Source: Mobilicoccus sp032056465
GTDB taxonomy: Bacteria > Actinomycetota > Actinomycetes > Actinomycetales > Dermatophilaceae
NCBI RefSeq assembly: GCF_032056465.1
Contig: NZ_DAMBCL010000002.1
DNA: 64,000 bases
Direction: 5' to 3' (one strand)
Below the pieces are notes generated by a model. The model saw only the letters and a program-made list of their open reading frames with translations, did not search any database and was not told where the DNA came from. Positions 48,793 through 58,744 of this stretch are shown piece by piece. The position numbers were made by a program, and so were the translations under genes. Numbering within the stretch: position 1 is the stretch's first letter; each line of letters starts with the position of its first letter.

Positions 48793-48979
48793 CTGCCCCG
48801 TGAGTGACAGAATCGGCCCGTCCGAGGCCTGTTGCACGCGGGCCGGGACGCAACCGACCGACCGGATCCGATGAGGGTCGCACGCGCAGGCGCGATACGG
48901 CGCACCTGCCGGGTGGCTCGTCCGTCGCGGGCATCGCCCGGTCTTCGTACACCGCAACGTGTGGGAGGAACCACCGCAC

Positions 48980-50614
<1,635 letters not shown>

Positions 50615-50633
50615 GGAAGCGCGAGGCCGGAGT

Positions 50634-50663
50634 GAGGATTCATGCGCGCAGCGCCGAATCCTC
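50634..50663. terminator. Hairpin after groEL
   Basis: GAGGATTC (50634-50641) pairs with GAATCCTC (50656-50663), and inside it GCGC-GCA-GCGC forms a second short helix. It starts 20 bases after the groEL stop. It may be a terminator or an mRNA-stabilising structure, as a stronger hairpin follows. Confidence 0.5.
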
Positions 50664-50733
50664 GCGGAGGCTGAGGGCGACGAGGAAGCCGGATCGAACA
50701 GCGCTTCCGAGCCGACCGTACTGACCACGGAAC

Positions 50734-50765
50734 GAGGGCCCGGCCGCGACAGCGGCCGGGCCCTC
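50734..50765. terminator. Strong rho-independent-like hairpin
   Basis: A perfect 14-bp stem, GAGGGCCCGGCCGC and GCGGCCGGGCCCTC, with a GACA loop. It lies between groEL and the tail of the convergent pseudogene, so it can stop both. No U-tract. Confidence 0.8.
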
Positions 50766-50781
50766 GCCCGTCCCCACGCCC

Positions 50782-51230
50782 TGCCATCTCGAGGTTCGCG
50801 CGCCCCCAGTCGTCGCCGAGAAGAGGGTGCGCCTTCGAGTGGACCATGATGGCGAGGGCGACGTCGTCGAACCACACGTCGGGGGTGATGAGTCGACGCC
50901 CTGTCAGTGCCCGCAGAACAGGGTTGAGCCAGGCACGTGGCAGGCGGGGGAGCGTCGCAGCACCCTGTGAGGTCGCCCTCCGCGACGGACCAGGCGCCTG
51001 CCTCGGCGATCTCGAGCGCCCGCCGGGCTCGGCCGGTTCCCGGGGCGCGTCCGTGGCGTCACAGCTCGCGGGCACGTGCGTCGGATCAGGAGGCACCGTT
51101 GACACGAGTCGATGACGACAGCCTCGGCGGCTCGGTCATCCTGCGTCCACCGCGCCGTGTCGATGACCGTGCGGGCCAGTGAGGTGAGGGCGAGTCCTCC
51201 GATGTTCCGCGGGCTCGCCTCTGCCATCTC
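50782..51230 (-). pseudogene. Decayed paralogue of the AbiEi/DUF559-like gene
   Basis: Three reading frames in succession match the protein at 46-1113. Frame one (about 51227-51096) gives IGGLALTSLARTVIDTARW and AAEAVVIDSCQR, matching ARLASPARAVVDAARW and SIVIEACQR. A second frame (about 51030-50965) gives GTGRARRALEIAEAGAWSV, matching GTARARRAVDVAAAGAWSI. A third (about 50930-50782) gives LNPVLRALTGRRLITPDVWF and DDVALAIMVHSKAH, matching LNPILSASGRRLVSPDMWF and DDVALAVMVHSKAH. So it has at least two frameshifts, and the N-terminal DNA-binding part is missing. The similarity shows that the VMVHS variant of the nuclease motif is an old family trait. Confidence 0.85.
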
Positions 51231-51261
51231 GGGTGTGGGGGGCGGGCGGAGGGCGGGGGCG

Positions 51262-51597
51262 TCAGGTCGGGCTCGAGGGGCCCTGTCCGGTGTCACCCTG
51301 CTCGGCGGGGCGGGCCGGCCCCTCGACCTCCCAGCCGGCGGCGCGGAGGCGTTCCCCGACGCGGTGCATCTCCTCAGGGCTCGGGACCTCGTCGGTGCGC
51401 GAGAGGATGCCGACGCCGATGTCGACGCGGTCGGCGGGGATGAGGTCCTTGTCGATGAGTTCACGTCCGAGGTCGGTGATCTCCTCGTCGGTGAGGCGGC
51501 GGCGCAGCAGGGCGATGAGGGGGACGTAGTCCGCTTCGGGCACACCGGTCGGGTAGCCCGCGCGGAGCCAGCCGAGAAATCGGTCGAGGGCGCCCAT
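51262..51597 (-). CDS. DUF3349 protein, copy 1
   Basis: A 111-residue helical protein. GALDRFLGWLRAGYPTGVPE and DYVPLIALLRRRLTDEEITD are the DUF3349 core seen in mycobacterial proteins of this type. AAGGAG precedes the ATG at 51597. It is the last gene of the pitA operon, 74 bases after its paralogue. The function is unknown. Confidence 0.88.
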   Translation of the reverse strand: MGALDRFLGWLRAGYPTGVPEADYVPLIALLRRRLTDEEITDLGRELIDKDLIPADRVDIGVGILSRTDEVPSPEEMHRVGERLRAAGWEVEGPARPAEQGDTGQGPSSPT

Positions 51598-51671
51598 CCA
51601 GCACTCCTTGGTCTGCCGAGAACCGTCTTCCAGTATCGCTGGGAGGCGACCTGTCGGCTCGTCGGGGTCGC

Positions 51672-51992
51672 TCAGTCCACTCCGGGCTCGGAGTCCCCGG
51701 CGTGCGGCCCGGCGAGGGGCCAACCACCGGCGGCGAGGTGTGCGGCCACCCGCCGGACGTCCTCATCACTCGGGGCGCCCTTGACGTGCTCATGGATGCG
51801 GGCACGGATCAGGTCCTCGTCGACGTCCCGGCCGTCGGTCTGGGCGAGGAGGGCGCGGGCGACGTGGACGACCTCGTCGTCGGTGAGGTGTCGCTGCAGC
51901 ACGCCGAGGAGCGCGATGTAGTCCTGTTGGGGCACACCCCGCGGGTAGCCGGCACGCAGCCAGTCGAGGATCGCCGACGCGGAGAAGCGCAC
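51672..51992 (-). CDS. DUF3349 protein, copy 2
   Basis: A 106-residue paralogue of the next gene: AILDWLRAGYPRGVPQQDYI and ALLGVLQRHLTDDEVVHVAR align directly with it. Both end in a helix with GGWPL or AGWEV. The GTG start lies 3 bases after the stop of the small membrane protein, so the genes are coupled. The pair must come from a tandem duplication. The function is unknown. Confidence 0.85.
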   Translation of the reverse strand: MRFSASAILDWLRAGYPRGVPQQDYIALLGVLQRHLTDDEVVHVARALLAQTDGRDVDEDLIRARIHEHVKGAPSDEDVRRVAAHLAAGGWPLAGPHAGDSEPGVD

Positions 51993-51994
51993 GG

Positions 51995-52291
51995 TCAGTG
52001 CCCCTTGGGCGCGAAGGTCGGGTACACGTGCTCGAAGCTGACCTTCATGCCCAGCCCGGAGGACACGATGATCGCGATCCCCGTGAGGATGAACGCGAGC
52101 ACGAGCGCGAAGATCAGGTAGCCGACGACCTTGCCCACGGGGTGGCCCTCCGGCATCCCGACCTCGGCGTCGCCGCCGACCCCGTAGGCCATCGCCCTGA
52201 TGCCGACCGCGAACAGCGCGGGCAGTCCGGCGCCCACGAGGATCGACACGGCCGCGACCTTCCAGACCGCGTCGGCGAACAGACCCGCCAT
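51995..52291 (-). CDS. Small membrane protein linked to pitA
   Basis: A 98-residue protein with two membrane segments (VWKVAAVSILVGAGLPALFA and VVGYLIFALVLAFILTGIAI). The ATG lies 3 bases after the pitA stop, preceded by AGGAGG. Small two-span partners directly behind PitA are common in actinobacteria. An accessory role for the transporter is inference. Confidence 0.82.
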   Translation of the reverse strand: MAGLFADAVWKVAAVSILVGAGLPALFAVGIRAMAYGVGGDAEVGMPEGHPVGKVVGYLIFALVLAFILTGIAIIVSSGLGMKVSFEHVYPTFAPKGH

Positions 52292-52293
52292 GA

Positions 52294-53601
52294 TCAGACC
52301 TCCTGGGGGTGCGCCGACGCCGAGTGCGTCTGCGCCGACGTGGTGGTGGGGGGTGCGGCGTCCGTACCGACGGGAACGGACGCGGCGGAGCCGGCGGGTG
52401 CCGGGGCGAGGCGCCCCTCCCAGTCGGCGTTGACGTTGCTGTGGTCGACCGGTGCCTGGCGCGAGCGGTGCCACATGAAGAACGACAGGGCGAGCAGGAT
52501 GCCGAAGACGACGAGCGCGCCGACCGCGCCGCCGATCGTGTGGCCGATCCACCACATGAGCGCGCCGACGACCCCCGCCGAGGGGAGGGTGATGAGCCAC
52601 GCGGCGACCATGCGCCCCGCCACGCCCCAACGCACCTGCGCCCCCGGGCGGCCGAGGCCGGTGCCGAGGATCGAGCCGGTGGCGACGTGGGTGGTCGAGA
52701 GCGCGAACCCGAGGTGGCTGGAGGTGAGGATGACCGCCGCCGAGGCGGACTCGGCGGCCATGCCCTGCGGGCTGGAGATCTCGACGAGTCCCTTGCCGAG
52801 GGTGCGGATGATGCGCCAGCCGCCGATCCAGGTGCCGAGCGCGATGGCGAGCGCGCAGGACACCTTGACCCAGAGCGGGATGCTCCCGGTGTCGGTCCAC
52901 GCCCCGGAGGCGATGAGGGCGAGGGTGATGACACCCATGGTCTTCTGGGCGTCGTTGGTGCCGTGGGCGAGGGAGACGAGCGACGCGGTGCCGATCTGGC
53001 CCCAGCGGAACCCGCGCTCCTTGTACCTCTCGGCGACCCCGCCGGTGATCCGGAAGACCAGCCACGTGCCGACCGTCGCGGCGAGGCCGGCGATGACCGG
53101 GGACACGAGTGCGGGGAGGACGACCTTGCCGAGGACGCCGTCGAGCTTGGTGCCGTCGCCCGCCCAGTTGACGCTCGACCACCCGAGCCCGGCCGCGGTG
53201 GCGCCGATGAGGCCGCCGAACAGCGCGTGCGACGAGCTCGAGGGGAGACCGAGCAGCCAGGTGAGGAGGTTCCACACGATCCCGCCGACGAGACCGCACA
53301 GCACGATCATGAGCAGGGCCTGCCCGCCGTCGGCGAGGAATTCGGGTCTCGGCGCCCCGGTCTTGTCCTGCACCCGGACCACCGCGTTGGTCACCGTGAG
53401 CGCGACCTCGACGGAGAGGAACGCGCCGACGAGGTTGAGGATGGCCGACAGAGCCACGGCGGTCTTGGGTCTCAACGCACCGGTCGCGATGGACGTCGCC
53501 ATCGCGTTCCCGGTGTCGTGGAAGCCGTTGGTGAAGTCGAAGGCCAATGCGGCGATCACCACGAGGGCGACGAGAAGAAGCGCTACGTCCACGCCTGTCA
53601 T
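52294..53601 (-). CDS. pitA: PiT-family inorganic phosphate transporter
   Basis: A 435-residue membrane carrier with about ten to twelve spans. The two inverted PiT signature repeats are visible: FDFTNGFHDTGNAMATSIAT (about 20-39), with FGGLIGAT, and LVSLAHGTNDAQKTMGVITL. A second STTHVATGSILGTG stretch lies in the C-terminal half. It carries phosphate, usually as a metal-phosphate complex, with protons. The C-terminal 50 residues are disordered, Ala/Thr-rich. ATG 53601 was chosen since homology begins there. It is first in an operon with a small membrane protein and two DUF3349 genes. Confidence 0.93.
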   Translation of the reverse strand: MTGVDVALLLVALVVIAALAFDFTNGFHDTGNAMATSIATGALRPKTAVALSAILNLVGAFLSVEVALTVTNAVVRVQDKTGAPRPEFLADGGQALLMIVLCGLVGGIVWNLLTWLLGLPSSSSHALFGGLIGATAAGLGWSSVNWAGDGTKLDGVLGKVVLPALVSPVIAGLAATVGTWLVFRITGGVAERYKERGFRWGQIGTASLVSLAHGTNDAQKTMGVITLALIASGAWTDTGSIPLWVKVSCALAIALGTWIGGWRIIRTLGKGLVEISSPQGMAAESASAAVILTSSHLGFALSTTHVATGSILGTGLGRPGAQVRWGVAGRMVAAWLITLPSAGVVGALMWWIGHTIGGAVGALVVFGILLALSFFMWHRSRQAPVDHSNVNADWEGRLAPAPAGSAASVPVGTDAAPPTTTSAQTHSASAHPQEV

Positions 53602-53959
53602 TGTGGACCCCCGGTCCGACCCCTCCGTGCCCGGGAGGGAGGGGGAGGACGTCCGGGGGCCTCGAAGTCCAGCATCGACCTGCATGTTTGCCGGGAGTTC
53701 ACGCGGCGTTGGCGCACCGTCTACTCAACGCGCTCTGGAAATTCATGCCCGAGGCCCTCGTCGCGGTCCTCGGACGGCGCCCGGATCCCGACGCGCCACC
53801 CCGCGGCGACGCCACGGCACGGCGACCCCACGGCACGGCGATCCGCCGGGAGATGCGCCTCATGACGTCGCGGCGACGCCCCTTCACCCGGTGAGGTGCA
53901 GGGTGACCACGGACCGGCCGGCCGACGGCCGCGCCGCGGGGCCCCGATACCGTGAGCCG
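53602..53959. other. Gap between pitA and EamA transporter
   Basis: About 360 bases between divergent genes. A 49-codon frame (ATG 53743, MPEALVAVLGRRPDPDAPP) ends at 53892, but it has no clear ribosome site or recognisable domain. No palindrome or promoter stands out. Confidence 0.4.
53948..53953 (+). promoter_or_regulatory. -10 element for a leaderless EamA mRNA
   Basis: TACCGT ends 6 nt before the GTG at 53960 and there is no Shine-Dalgarno. The spacing equals that seen before the acyl-CoA dehydrogenase, mod regulator, ung and GNAT genes of this window. Confidence 0.45.
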
Positions 53960-54877
53960 GTGATGTCACGACGCGACAGGGTGATGGCCGGCTTGGTCGC
54001 CCTCATCTGGGGGGTCAACTTCGTGGCCGCCCAATTCGGGATGGACTCCTTTCCGCCGCTCCTGCTGGCCGCCCTCCGATTCACGTTGGTCGCGATTCCC
54101 GCCGTCTTCTTCGTCCGCCCACCGGGCAACGGCCTGCGGACGGTCGTCGGCGCCGGCCTGACCATGGGCGTCCTGCAGTTCGGTCTCCTGTACTCCGCCA
54201 TGCACTTCGGCATGCCCGCCGGCCTCGCCTCCCTCGTGCTTCAGGTGCAGACCGTCTTCACGGTCGTCATCGCGGCCGTCCTGCTGCGGGAGCGGCCGAC
54301 GGCCTACCAGGTGACGGGGATCCTCATCGGCATCGGCGGGATGGTGCTCGTCGGGTGGCGCCACATGAGCACCGCGCCCGCCCTGCCGTTCCTCATGACC
54401 GTCGCGGCCGCCGCCTCCTGGGCGCTCGGCAACGTCCTCGTGCGGCGTCGGCCCCCGCGGGACGGCTTCTCCCTCGTCGTGTGGTCAGCGCTCGTCCCGC
54501 CGATCCCGCTGTTCCTCGGCTCCTATCTCCTCGAGGGCCCTGAGGCCATCGCCCACGCGTTCACCCACGTCACGCCCATGGCCCTGCTCGGGCTCGGCTT
54601 CATCACCTACCTCGCCTCGATGGCCGGCTACGGCATCTGGAACGCCCTGCTCTCCCGGCACGCCGCGTCGTCGGTCGCCCCCTGGTCGATGCTCGTGCCG
54701 CCGATCGGCATGGTCGCGGCGTACGCCTACAGCGGCGAGATCCCCGGGCTCCTCGGGCTGATCGGTGGTGGGGTCGTCATCCTCGGCGTCCTCATGGCCC
54801 TCGGCGTCGGCACCGGGTGGGGCCGGACGCACGACCGGCCCCGTCAGCGACCGGCTGCGGAGCCGCCGGGTCTCTGA
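53960..54877 (+). CDS. EamA (DMT superfamily) transporter
   Basis: A 305-residue membrane protein with ten spans made of two EamA repeats. The first repeat has MAGLVALIWGVNFVAAQFGM and LAALRFTLVAIPAVFFVRPP. The second begins near FLMTVAAAASWALGNVLVRR. The pattern is that of the YdcZ/RhaT-like amino acid or metabolite exporters (O-acetylserine/cysteine exporter-like EamA). The true substrate is unknown. The GTG at 53960 fits a leaderless start; ATG 53963 directly follows. Confidence 0.9.
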   Translation: MMSRRDRVMAGLVALIWGVNFVAAQFGMDSFPPLLLAALRFTLVAIPAVFFVRPPGNGLRTVVGAGLTMGVLQFGLLYSAMHFGMPAGLASLVLQVQTVFTVVIAAVLLRERPTAYQVTGILIGIGGMVLVGWRHMSTAPALPFLMTVAAAASWALGNVLVRRRPPRDGFSLVVWSALVPPIPLFLGSYLLEGPEAIAHAFTHVTPMALLGLGFITYLASMAGYGIWNALLSRHAASSVAPWSMLVPPIGMVAAYAYSGEIPGLLGLIGGGVVILGVLMALGVGTGWGRTHDRPRQRPAAEPPGL

Positions 54878-54930
54878 GGCTCGTCGCGCTGCGGGCGCCG
54901 TGGTCGGTTCCTCCGGCGGGTCGGGCACGA

Positions 54931-54969
54931 ACGACCGCGCCCCCGACCTGTCGTCGGGGGCGCGGTCGT
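54931..54969. terminator. Bidirectional hairpin terminator
   Basis: A perfect 17-bp stem, ACGACCGCGCCCCCGAC and GTCGGGGGCGCGGTCGT, with loop CTGTC. It lies between the convergent EamA and HtrA genes. Confidence 0.85.
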
Positions 54970-54982
54970 GTTCGGGGTGGGG

Positions 54983-56287
54983 TCAGGGTTTGCGGGCCAG
55001 CGTGACCTTGACGTCCTGACGGCTCCCGTCGCGGACGATCGTCAGGGTCGTCGGCGTGCCCACCTCGCGGGCGCGCACCTGCGCGGTGAGGGAGAGTGCG
55101 GAGTCGACCGCCGCACCGTCGATCGCGATGACCGCGTCCCCGGCCTGAAGCCCGCCCTCGGCGGCGGCGGTGCCCGGGAGGACCTTCGCCACACCCGCGG
55201 CGCGGCGCGTGGTCGATCCCTCGGTCGCCATCGCGTTGCGCAGTTCCACACCGAGGTAGGGGTGCGCCACGACCTGCTTCTCGATGAGCTGGTTGGCGAC
55301 CGACTGCGCCTCGGTGACGGGGATGGCGAAGCCGATGCCGATGTTCCCCGACTGGCCACCGTTGCCCTCACCCATCGACGCGATGGCGGAGTTGATGCCG
55401 ACGAGCTTGCCCGAGGCGTCGACGAGGGCACCGCCGGAGTTGCCGGGGTTGATCGCGGCGCTCGTCTGGATGGCGTTGGTGACGACGGGCTCGCCGCCCT
55501 CGCCGCTTCGACCGGCCTGGCTCTCCTGCGCGGTGACGACGGGGCGGTTGAGTGCGCTGACGATGCCGGTGGTCACGGTCCCGGAGAGACCGAGCGGGTT
55601 GCCGATCGCCATGACGGGTTGACCGACCTGCAGGGCGCGGTCGTCGCCGGGGGTGATGTTGCGGAGGTCGTCCGGGGCGTTCTGCAGGGCGATGACCGCG
55701 AGGTCGGTGGCGGCGTCGCTGCCGACGACGCGGGCCTTGAACACCCGCTTGTCGGCGAGGGTCACGAGGATGTCGGCGCCGCGGCCACCGGCGGCGATGA
55801 CGTGGTTGTTGGTGAGGACGTGGCCCTTGCGGTCGTAGATGACGCCCGAGCCCTCGCCGCCGGAGTTGCCGGCCTCGACGGTGATCGACACGACGCTGGG
55901 GGAGACGGCAGCGGCCGTGGCCGACCAATCGGGAGCCGACGCGTCGGCCTGTGCGACGGGAGCGTTCGGGGCCTGCTCGCCCTGAGGGAGCCCGCCGCTC
56001 TGGGCGAGGCTCGAGGGGGCCCGCTCGTCGCGGATGAACGTGGTCATCGAGGCCGCGCCGAGGGCCAGCACGATGAGGGCGACGAGCGCGAGCACGAGCC
56101 ATCCGCTCCTCCGGCGGCGCGGTGGCGTGCTCGGGTAGGTACTCGGTGCGGAGCCCGCGCCCTGGGCGCCGGGGGCCGCCCACGGGGAGGGCGGTGTGTG
56201 CGGCGCTCCCCCCGCGGAGTGGTCGTCGTGCCACGTGGGCTCCGGCGACGACCCGCTGGGGGGTCCGGTGGGTGGGGTGGTGCTCAT
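54983..56287 (-). CDS. HtrA/DegP-type serine protease with PDZ domain
   Basis: A 434-residue membrane-anchored protease. The first 58 residues are cytoplasmic, Pro/Ser-rich. One span follows (GWLVLALVALIVLALGAASM), then a trypsin-like domain with His in VLTNNHVIAAGG, Asp in DAATDLAVIAL and Ser in NPGNSGGALVD. A PDZ domain fills the last 90 residues (LGVELRNAM through AAEGGLQAGDAVIAIDG). It would degrade or refold damaged envelope proteins. The ATG overlaps the stop of the sensor kinase by 4 bases. The order regulator-kinase-HtrA equals mprA-mprB-pepD of mycobacteria. Confidence 0.94.
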   Translation of the reverse strand: MSTTPPTGPPSGSSPEPTWHDDHSAGGAPHTPPSPWAAPGAQGAGSAPSTYPSTPPRRRRSGWLVLALVALIVLALGAASMTTFIRDERAPSSLAQSGGLPQGEQAPNAPVAQADASAPDWSATAAAVSPSVVSITVEAGNSGGEGSGVIYDRKGHVLTNNHVIAAGGRGADILVTLADKRVFKARVVGSDAATDLAVIALQNAPDDLRNITPGDDRALQVGQPVMAIGNPLGLSGTVTTGIVSALNRPVVTAQESQAGRSGEGGEPVVTNAIQTSAAINPGNSGGALVDASGKLVGINSAIASMGEGNGGQSGNIGIGFAIPVTEAQSVANQLIEKQVVAHPYLGVELRNAMATEGSTTRRAAGVAKVLPGTAAAEGGLQAGDAVIAIDGAAVDSALSLTAQVRAREVGTPTTLTIVRDGSRQDVKVTLARKP

Positions 56288-57855
56288 GGCGTCTCCTCAG
56301 GGGGATCGGCAGGGTCGACGGGGTCGGGCAGGTCGGAGAGATCGAAGGGGTCGGCGACGTCTGCCGAGGTGGACGCGGGGAGGTCGACGAGGAACGTCGC
56401 GCCCCCGCCGGGGGTGGCGGCGACTCCGGTGCGGCCGCCATGGGCCTGGACGATCGCCGCGACGATCGCGAGGCCGAGTCCGTGTCCGCCCGCGGGACGG
56501 CGGCCACGCGCCGGGTCGGTGCGGTAGAAGCGCTCGAACAGGTGGGGCATGGCCTCGGGGTCGACGCCGGGGCCGTCGTCGATGACCTCGACTCGGCAGC
56601 GGCCGGCCTCGGTGCCCACGAGGACGGTCACCGACGTGCCCTCGGGGGTGTGGTGAAGCGCGTTGGCGACGAGGTTCGTGACGACCTGGCGGAGCTTGGC
56701 GTCGTCGCCGTCGACGACGACCGGCCCGAGGGGGCGCCCGGCGATCCCCGCGAGACGCAGGGTGTGGGTGGACGTGCGGGCGCGGGCGTCCTGCACGACG
56801 TCGCCCGCGATGACCGTGAGGTCGACGGGTTCGAACAGCATGGGTCGCCGGTTGTCGAGGCGCGCGAGGGTGAGCAGGTCCTCGACGAGGTCGCTCATGC
56901 GGGTCGCCTCCCCCTCGATCCGTTGCATGGACGAGGCGACGGCCTCGGGGGAGGTGGCCGCGCCCTGCCGGTACAGCTCGGCGTAGCCGCGGATCGTCGC
57001 GAGGGGCGTGCGCAACTCGTGGCTCGCGTCGGTGACGAACCGCCGCATGCGGGTCTCGGAGGCCTGCCGGTCGGCGAACGAGGCCTCGATCTGGCTGAGC
57101 ATCACGTTGATCGAGCGGGACAGACTCGCGACCTCGTCGTGCGCGGCGTGCTCGGGCACGCGGGAGGTGAGGTCACCGTCGGCGATGGCCGCGGCCGTGT
57201 CCTCGATGGCGCGCAGCGGCCGGAACGCCCGCCGGAACCCGAGCCACCCGACGACGACGCAGGCCGACACCACGAGCAGCCCGATGACGGTGCTGACGAC
57301 GAGCATCCGGCGCACGGTCTCCTCGACACCCTCGAGGGACGCGGCGACGGCGTACGTGCCCGTACCGTTCGCGAGCGGCCCCGAGGTGACCCGCCACTCC
57401 CCGCCACCGTCGACGGAGCCGACGGTGAACGTCGTGTGCGTGATGACACGGGGGTCGTCGCGCGACAGGCGCGGCACGTCGGGGCGCTCGCTGCCCATCG
57501 GCCAGAACGCGGCCTCGGGGGAGCCGTCGGCCCGCATGACGACGACCGCGTACGAACGGGGGATGTCGACGCTGCTGCGGTAGCGGTACTGCTCGAGGAC
57601 CTTGTCGGCCACCGGGCCGGCGGCGATGTGCAGCTCGGCGTCGGTGCGGTCGAGCAGGTAGCTGCGCATGAGGACGCCGGTCGCGACGTTCGAGAGCGTG
57701 AGGGCGAGGACGAGCAGGACGACGAGCACCGCGATGAGTCGCCACGTGAGCGACCACCGGCGCAGGCCGTCGACGATCCGGGCGCGCACGCCCCGCCTGG
57801 CCGGGGCCGACGCCGTGGTCGGGGTGGCGGGGGGTGCGGGCGTCGTGGGGCTCAT
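56284..57855 (-). CDS. Sensor histidine kinase (MprB-like)
   Basis: A 523-residue membrane kinase. Two spans (LTWRLIAVLVVLLVLALTLS and VVSTVIGLLVVSACVVVGWL) enclose an extracytoplasmic sensor of about 130 residues. A HAMP linker follows (FRRAFRPLRAIEDTAAAIAD). The phospho-acceptor box is FVTDASHELRTPLATIRGYA (His), and the ATPase domain has N box NLVANALHHTPEG, G1 DDGPGVD, F FERFYR and G2 GHGLGLAIV. It should sense envelope stress and phosphorylate the regulator just upstream. The C-terminus has an acidic Asp/Pro tail. ATG 57855 is used; the reading frame is open further but without homology. Confidence 0.94.
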   Translation of the reverse strand: MSPTTPAPPATPTTASAPARRGVRARIVDGLRRWSLTWRLIAVLVVLLVLALTLSNVATGVLMRSYLLDRTDAELHIAAGPVADKVLEQYRYRSSVDIPRSYAVVVMRADGSPEAAFWPMGSERPDVPRLSRDDPRVITHTTFTVGSVDGGGEWRVTSGPLANGTGTYAVAASLEGVEETVRRMLVVSTVIGLLVVSACVVVGWLGFRRAFRPLRAIEDTAAAIADGDLTSRVPEHAAHDEVASLSRSINVMLSQIEASFADRQASETRMRRFVTDASHELRTPLATIRGYAELYRQGAATSPEAVASSMQRIEGEATRMSDLVEDLLTLARLDNRRPMLFEPVDLTVIAGDVVQDARARTSTHTLRLAGIAGRPLGPVVVDGDDAKLRQVVTNLVANALHHTPEGTSVTVLVGTEAGRCRVEVIDDGPGVDPEAMPHLFERFYRTDPARGRRPAGGHGLGLAIVAAIVQAHGGRTGVAATPGGGATFLVDLPASTSADVADPFDLSDLPDPVDPADPPEETP

Positions 57856-57865
57856 CGCCGCCCGC

Positions 57866-58579
57866 TCACGTGGTCTCCGGAGGAAGACGCAGGACGTACC
57901 CGACACCCCGTCGGGTGTGGATGAGCGCCGGGGCGTCCGGACGGTCGATCTTGCGCCGGAGGTAGGAGATGTAGGACTCGACGATGCCGGCCTCACCGCG
58001 GAAGTCGTAGTCCCACACGTGGTCGAGGATCTGCGCCTTGCTCAGCACCCGGTTGGGGTTGAGCAGCAGGTAGCGGAGCAGCTTGAACTCGGTGGGGGAG
58101 ACGTCGATGACGCGGGTGCCACGGCGCACCTCGTGGGAGTCCTCGTTGAGTTCGAGGTCGTGGAAGCGCAGGACCGCGTCCTGCGGCTCGTCGCCGCGCG
58201 TCCGTCGCAGCACGGCGCGGATGCGGGCGATGACCTCCTCGAGGCTGAACGGCTTGGTGACGTAGTCGTCGCCGCCGACCGTGAGCCCGGTCACCTTGTC
58301 CTCGAGGGAGTCCCGCGCCGTGACGAACACGACAGGCATGTGGCGCCCGGTCTCCCGCAAGCGACGGGTCACGGCGAAACCGTCCATGTCGGGCAGCATC
58401 ACGTCGAGGACGATGAGGTCGGGCTGTTCGGAGGTGGCGACCGAGATCGCCGAGGCGCCGTCACCGGCGGTGAAGACCTCGAACCCGGCGAAACGCAGCG
58501 ACGTCGCCAGGAGTTCGCGGATGTTCGGTTCGTCCTCGACGACGAGGAGTCGGGCTTCGGGGGTCGACGGAGTACTCAC
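57866..58579 (-). CDS. OmpR-family response regulator (MprA-like)
   Basis: A 237-residue two-domain regulator. The receiver (about 8-125) has the acidic pair VVEDEP, the phospho-Asp in LIVLDVMLPDMDG, Thr/Ser in FVTAR and Lys in YVTKPFSLEE. The winged-helix effector (about 140-235) includes DVSPTEFKLLRYLLLNPNRV and a SYISYLRRKID recognition helix region. The GTG start at 58579 matches the family beginning. The kinase gene follows with a 10-base gap. TTCAGC repeats just upstream suggest autoregulation. Confidence 0.95.
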   Translation of the reverse strand: MSTPSTPEARLLVVEDEPNIRELLATSLRFAGFEVFTAGDGASAISVATSEQPDLIVLDVMLPDMDGFAVTRRLRETGRHMPVVFVTARDSLEDKVTGLTVGGDDYVTKPFSLEEVIARIRAVLRRTRGDEPQDAVLRFHDLELNEDSHEVRRGTRVIDVSPTEFKLLRYLLLNPNRVLSKAQILDHVWDYDFRGEAGIVESYISYLRRKIDRPDAPALIHTRRGVGYVLRLPPETT

Positions 58580-58601
58580 GAAACCCAGGATGAGCGGCGA
58601 G

Positions 58602-58618
58602 GCTGAATGTTCGCTGAA
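58602..58618 (-). promoter_or_regulatory. TTCAGC direct repeats, candidate regulator box
   Basis: Read toward the regulator gene, TTCAGC (58618-58613), five bases, TTCAGC (58607-58602): an exact 11-base period as used by OmpR/PhoB-type regulators binding head to tail. It starts about 23 bases upstream of the GTG. Autoregulation is inference. The remaining gap to 58744 shows nothing else certain. Confidence 0.5.
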
Positions 58619-58744
58619 CGATTGCCGGACGGGTGACGTCCAGGGTGCGCGACCCCGGAGCGACGAGATCCACGTGGCCACCGACGGACGTTCACGTCCT
58701 GAGCGCACTACAGTCCGACACACCGATGACAAGGGGGTCGGTCC

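Noticed and set aside
53697..53714. GTTCACG-N4-GTTGGCG, resembling a PHO box near pitA.
   Set aside because: The second half matches the GTTCACC consensus poorly and the orientation is away from pitA. Not better than chance.
53743..53892. A 49-codon frame between pitA and EamA.
   Set aside because: No ribosome site and no recognisable domain; the Arg-rich tail looks non-coding.
51998..53962. The long plus-strand frame continuing upstream of the EamA gene through pitA.
   Set aside because: No transporter-like sequence before 53960. The region is antisense to pitA, and a -10 element at 53948 supports the later start.
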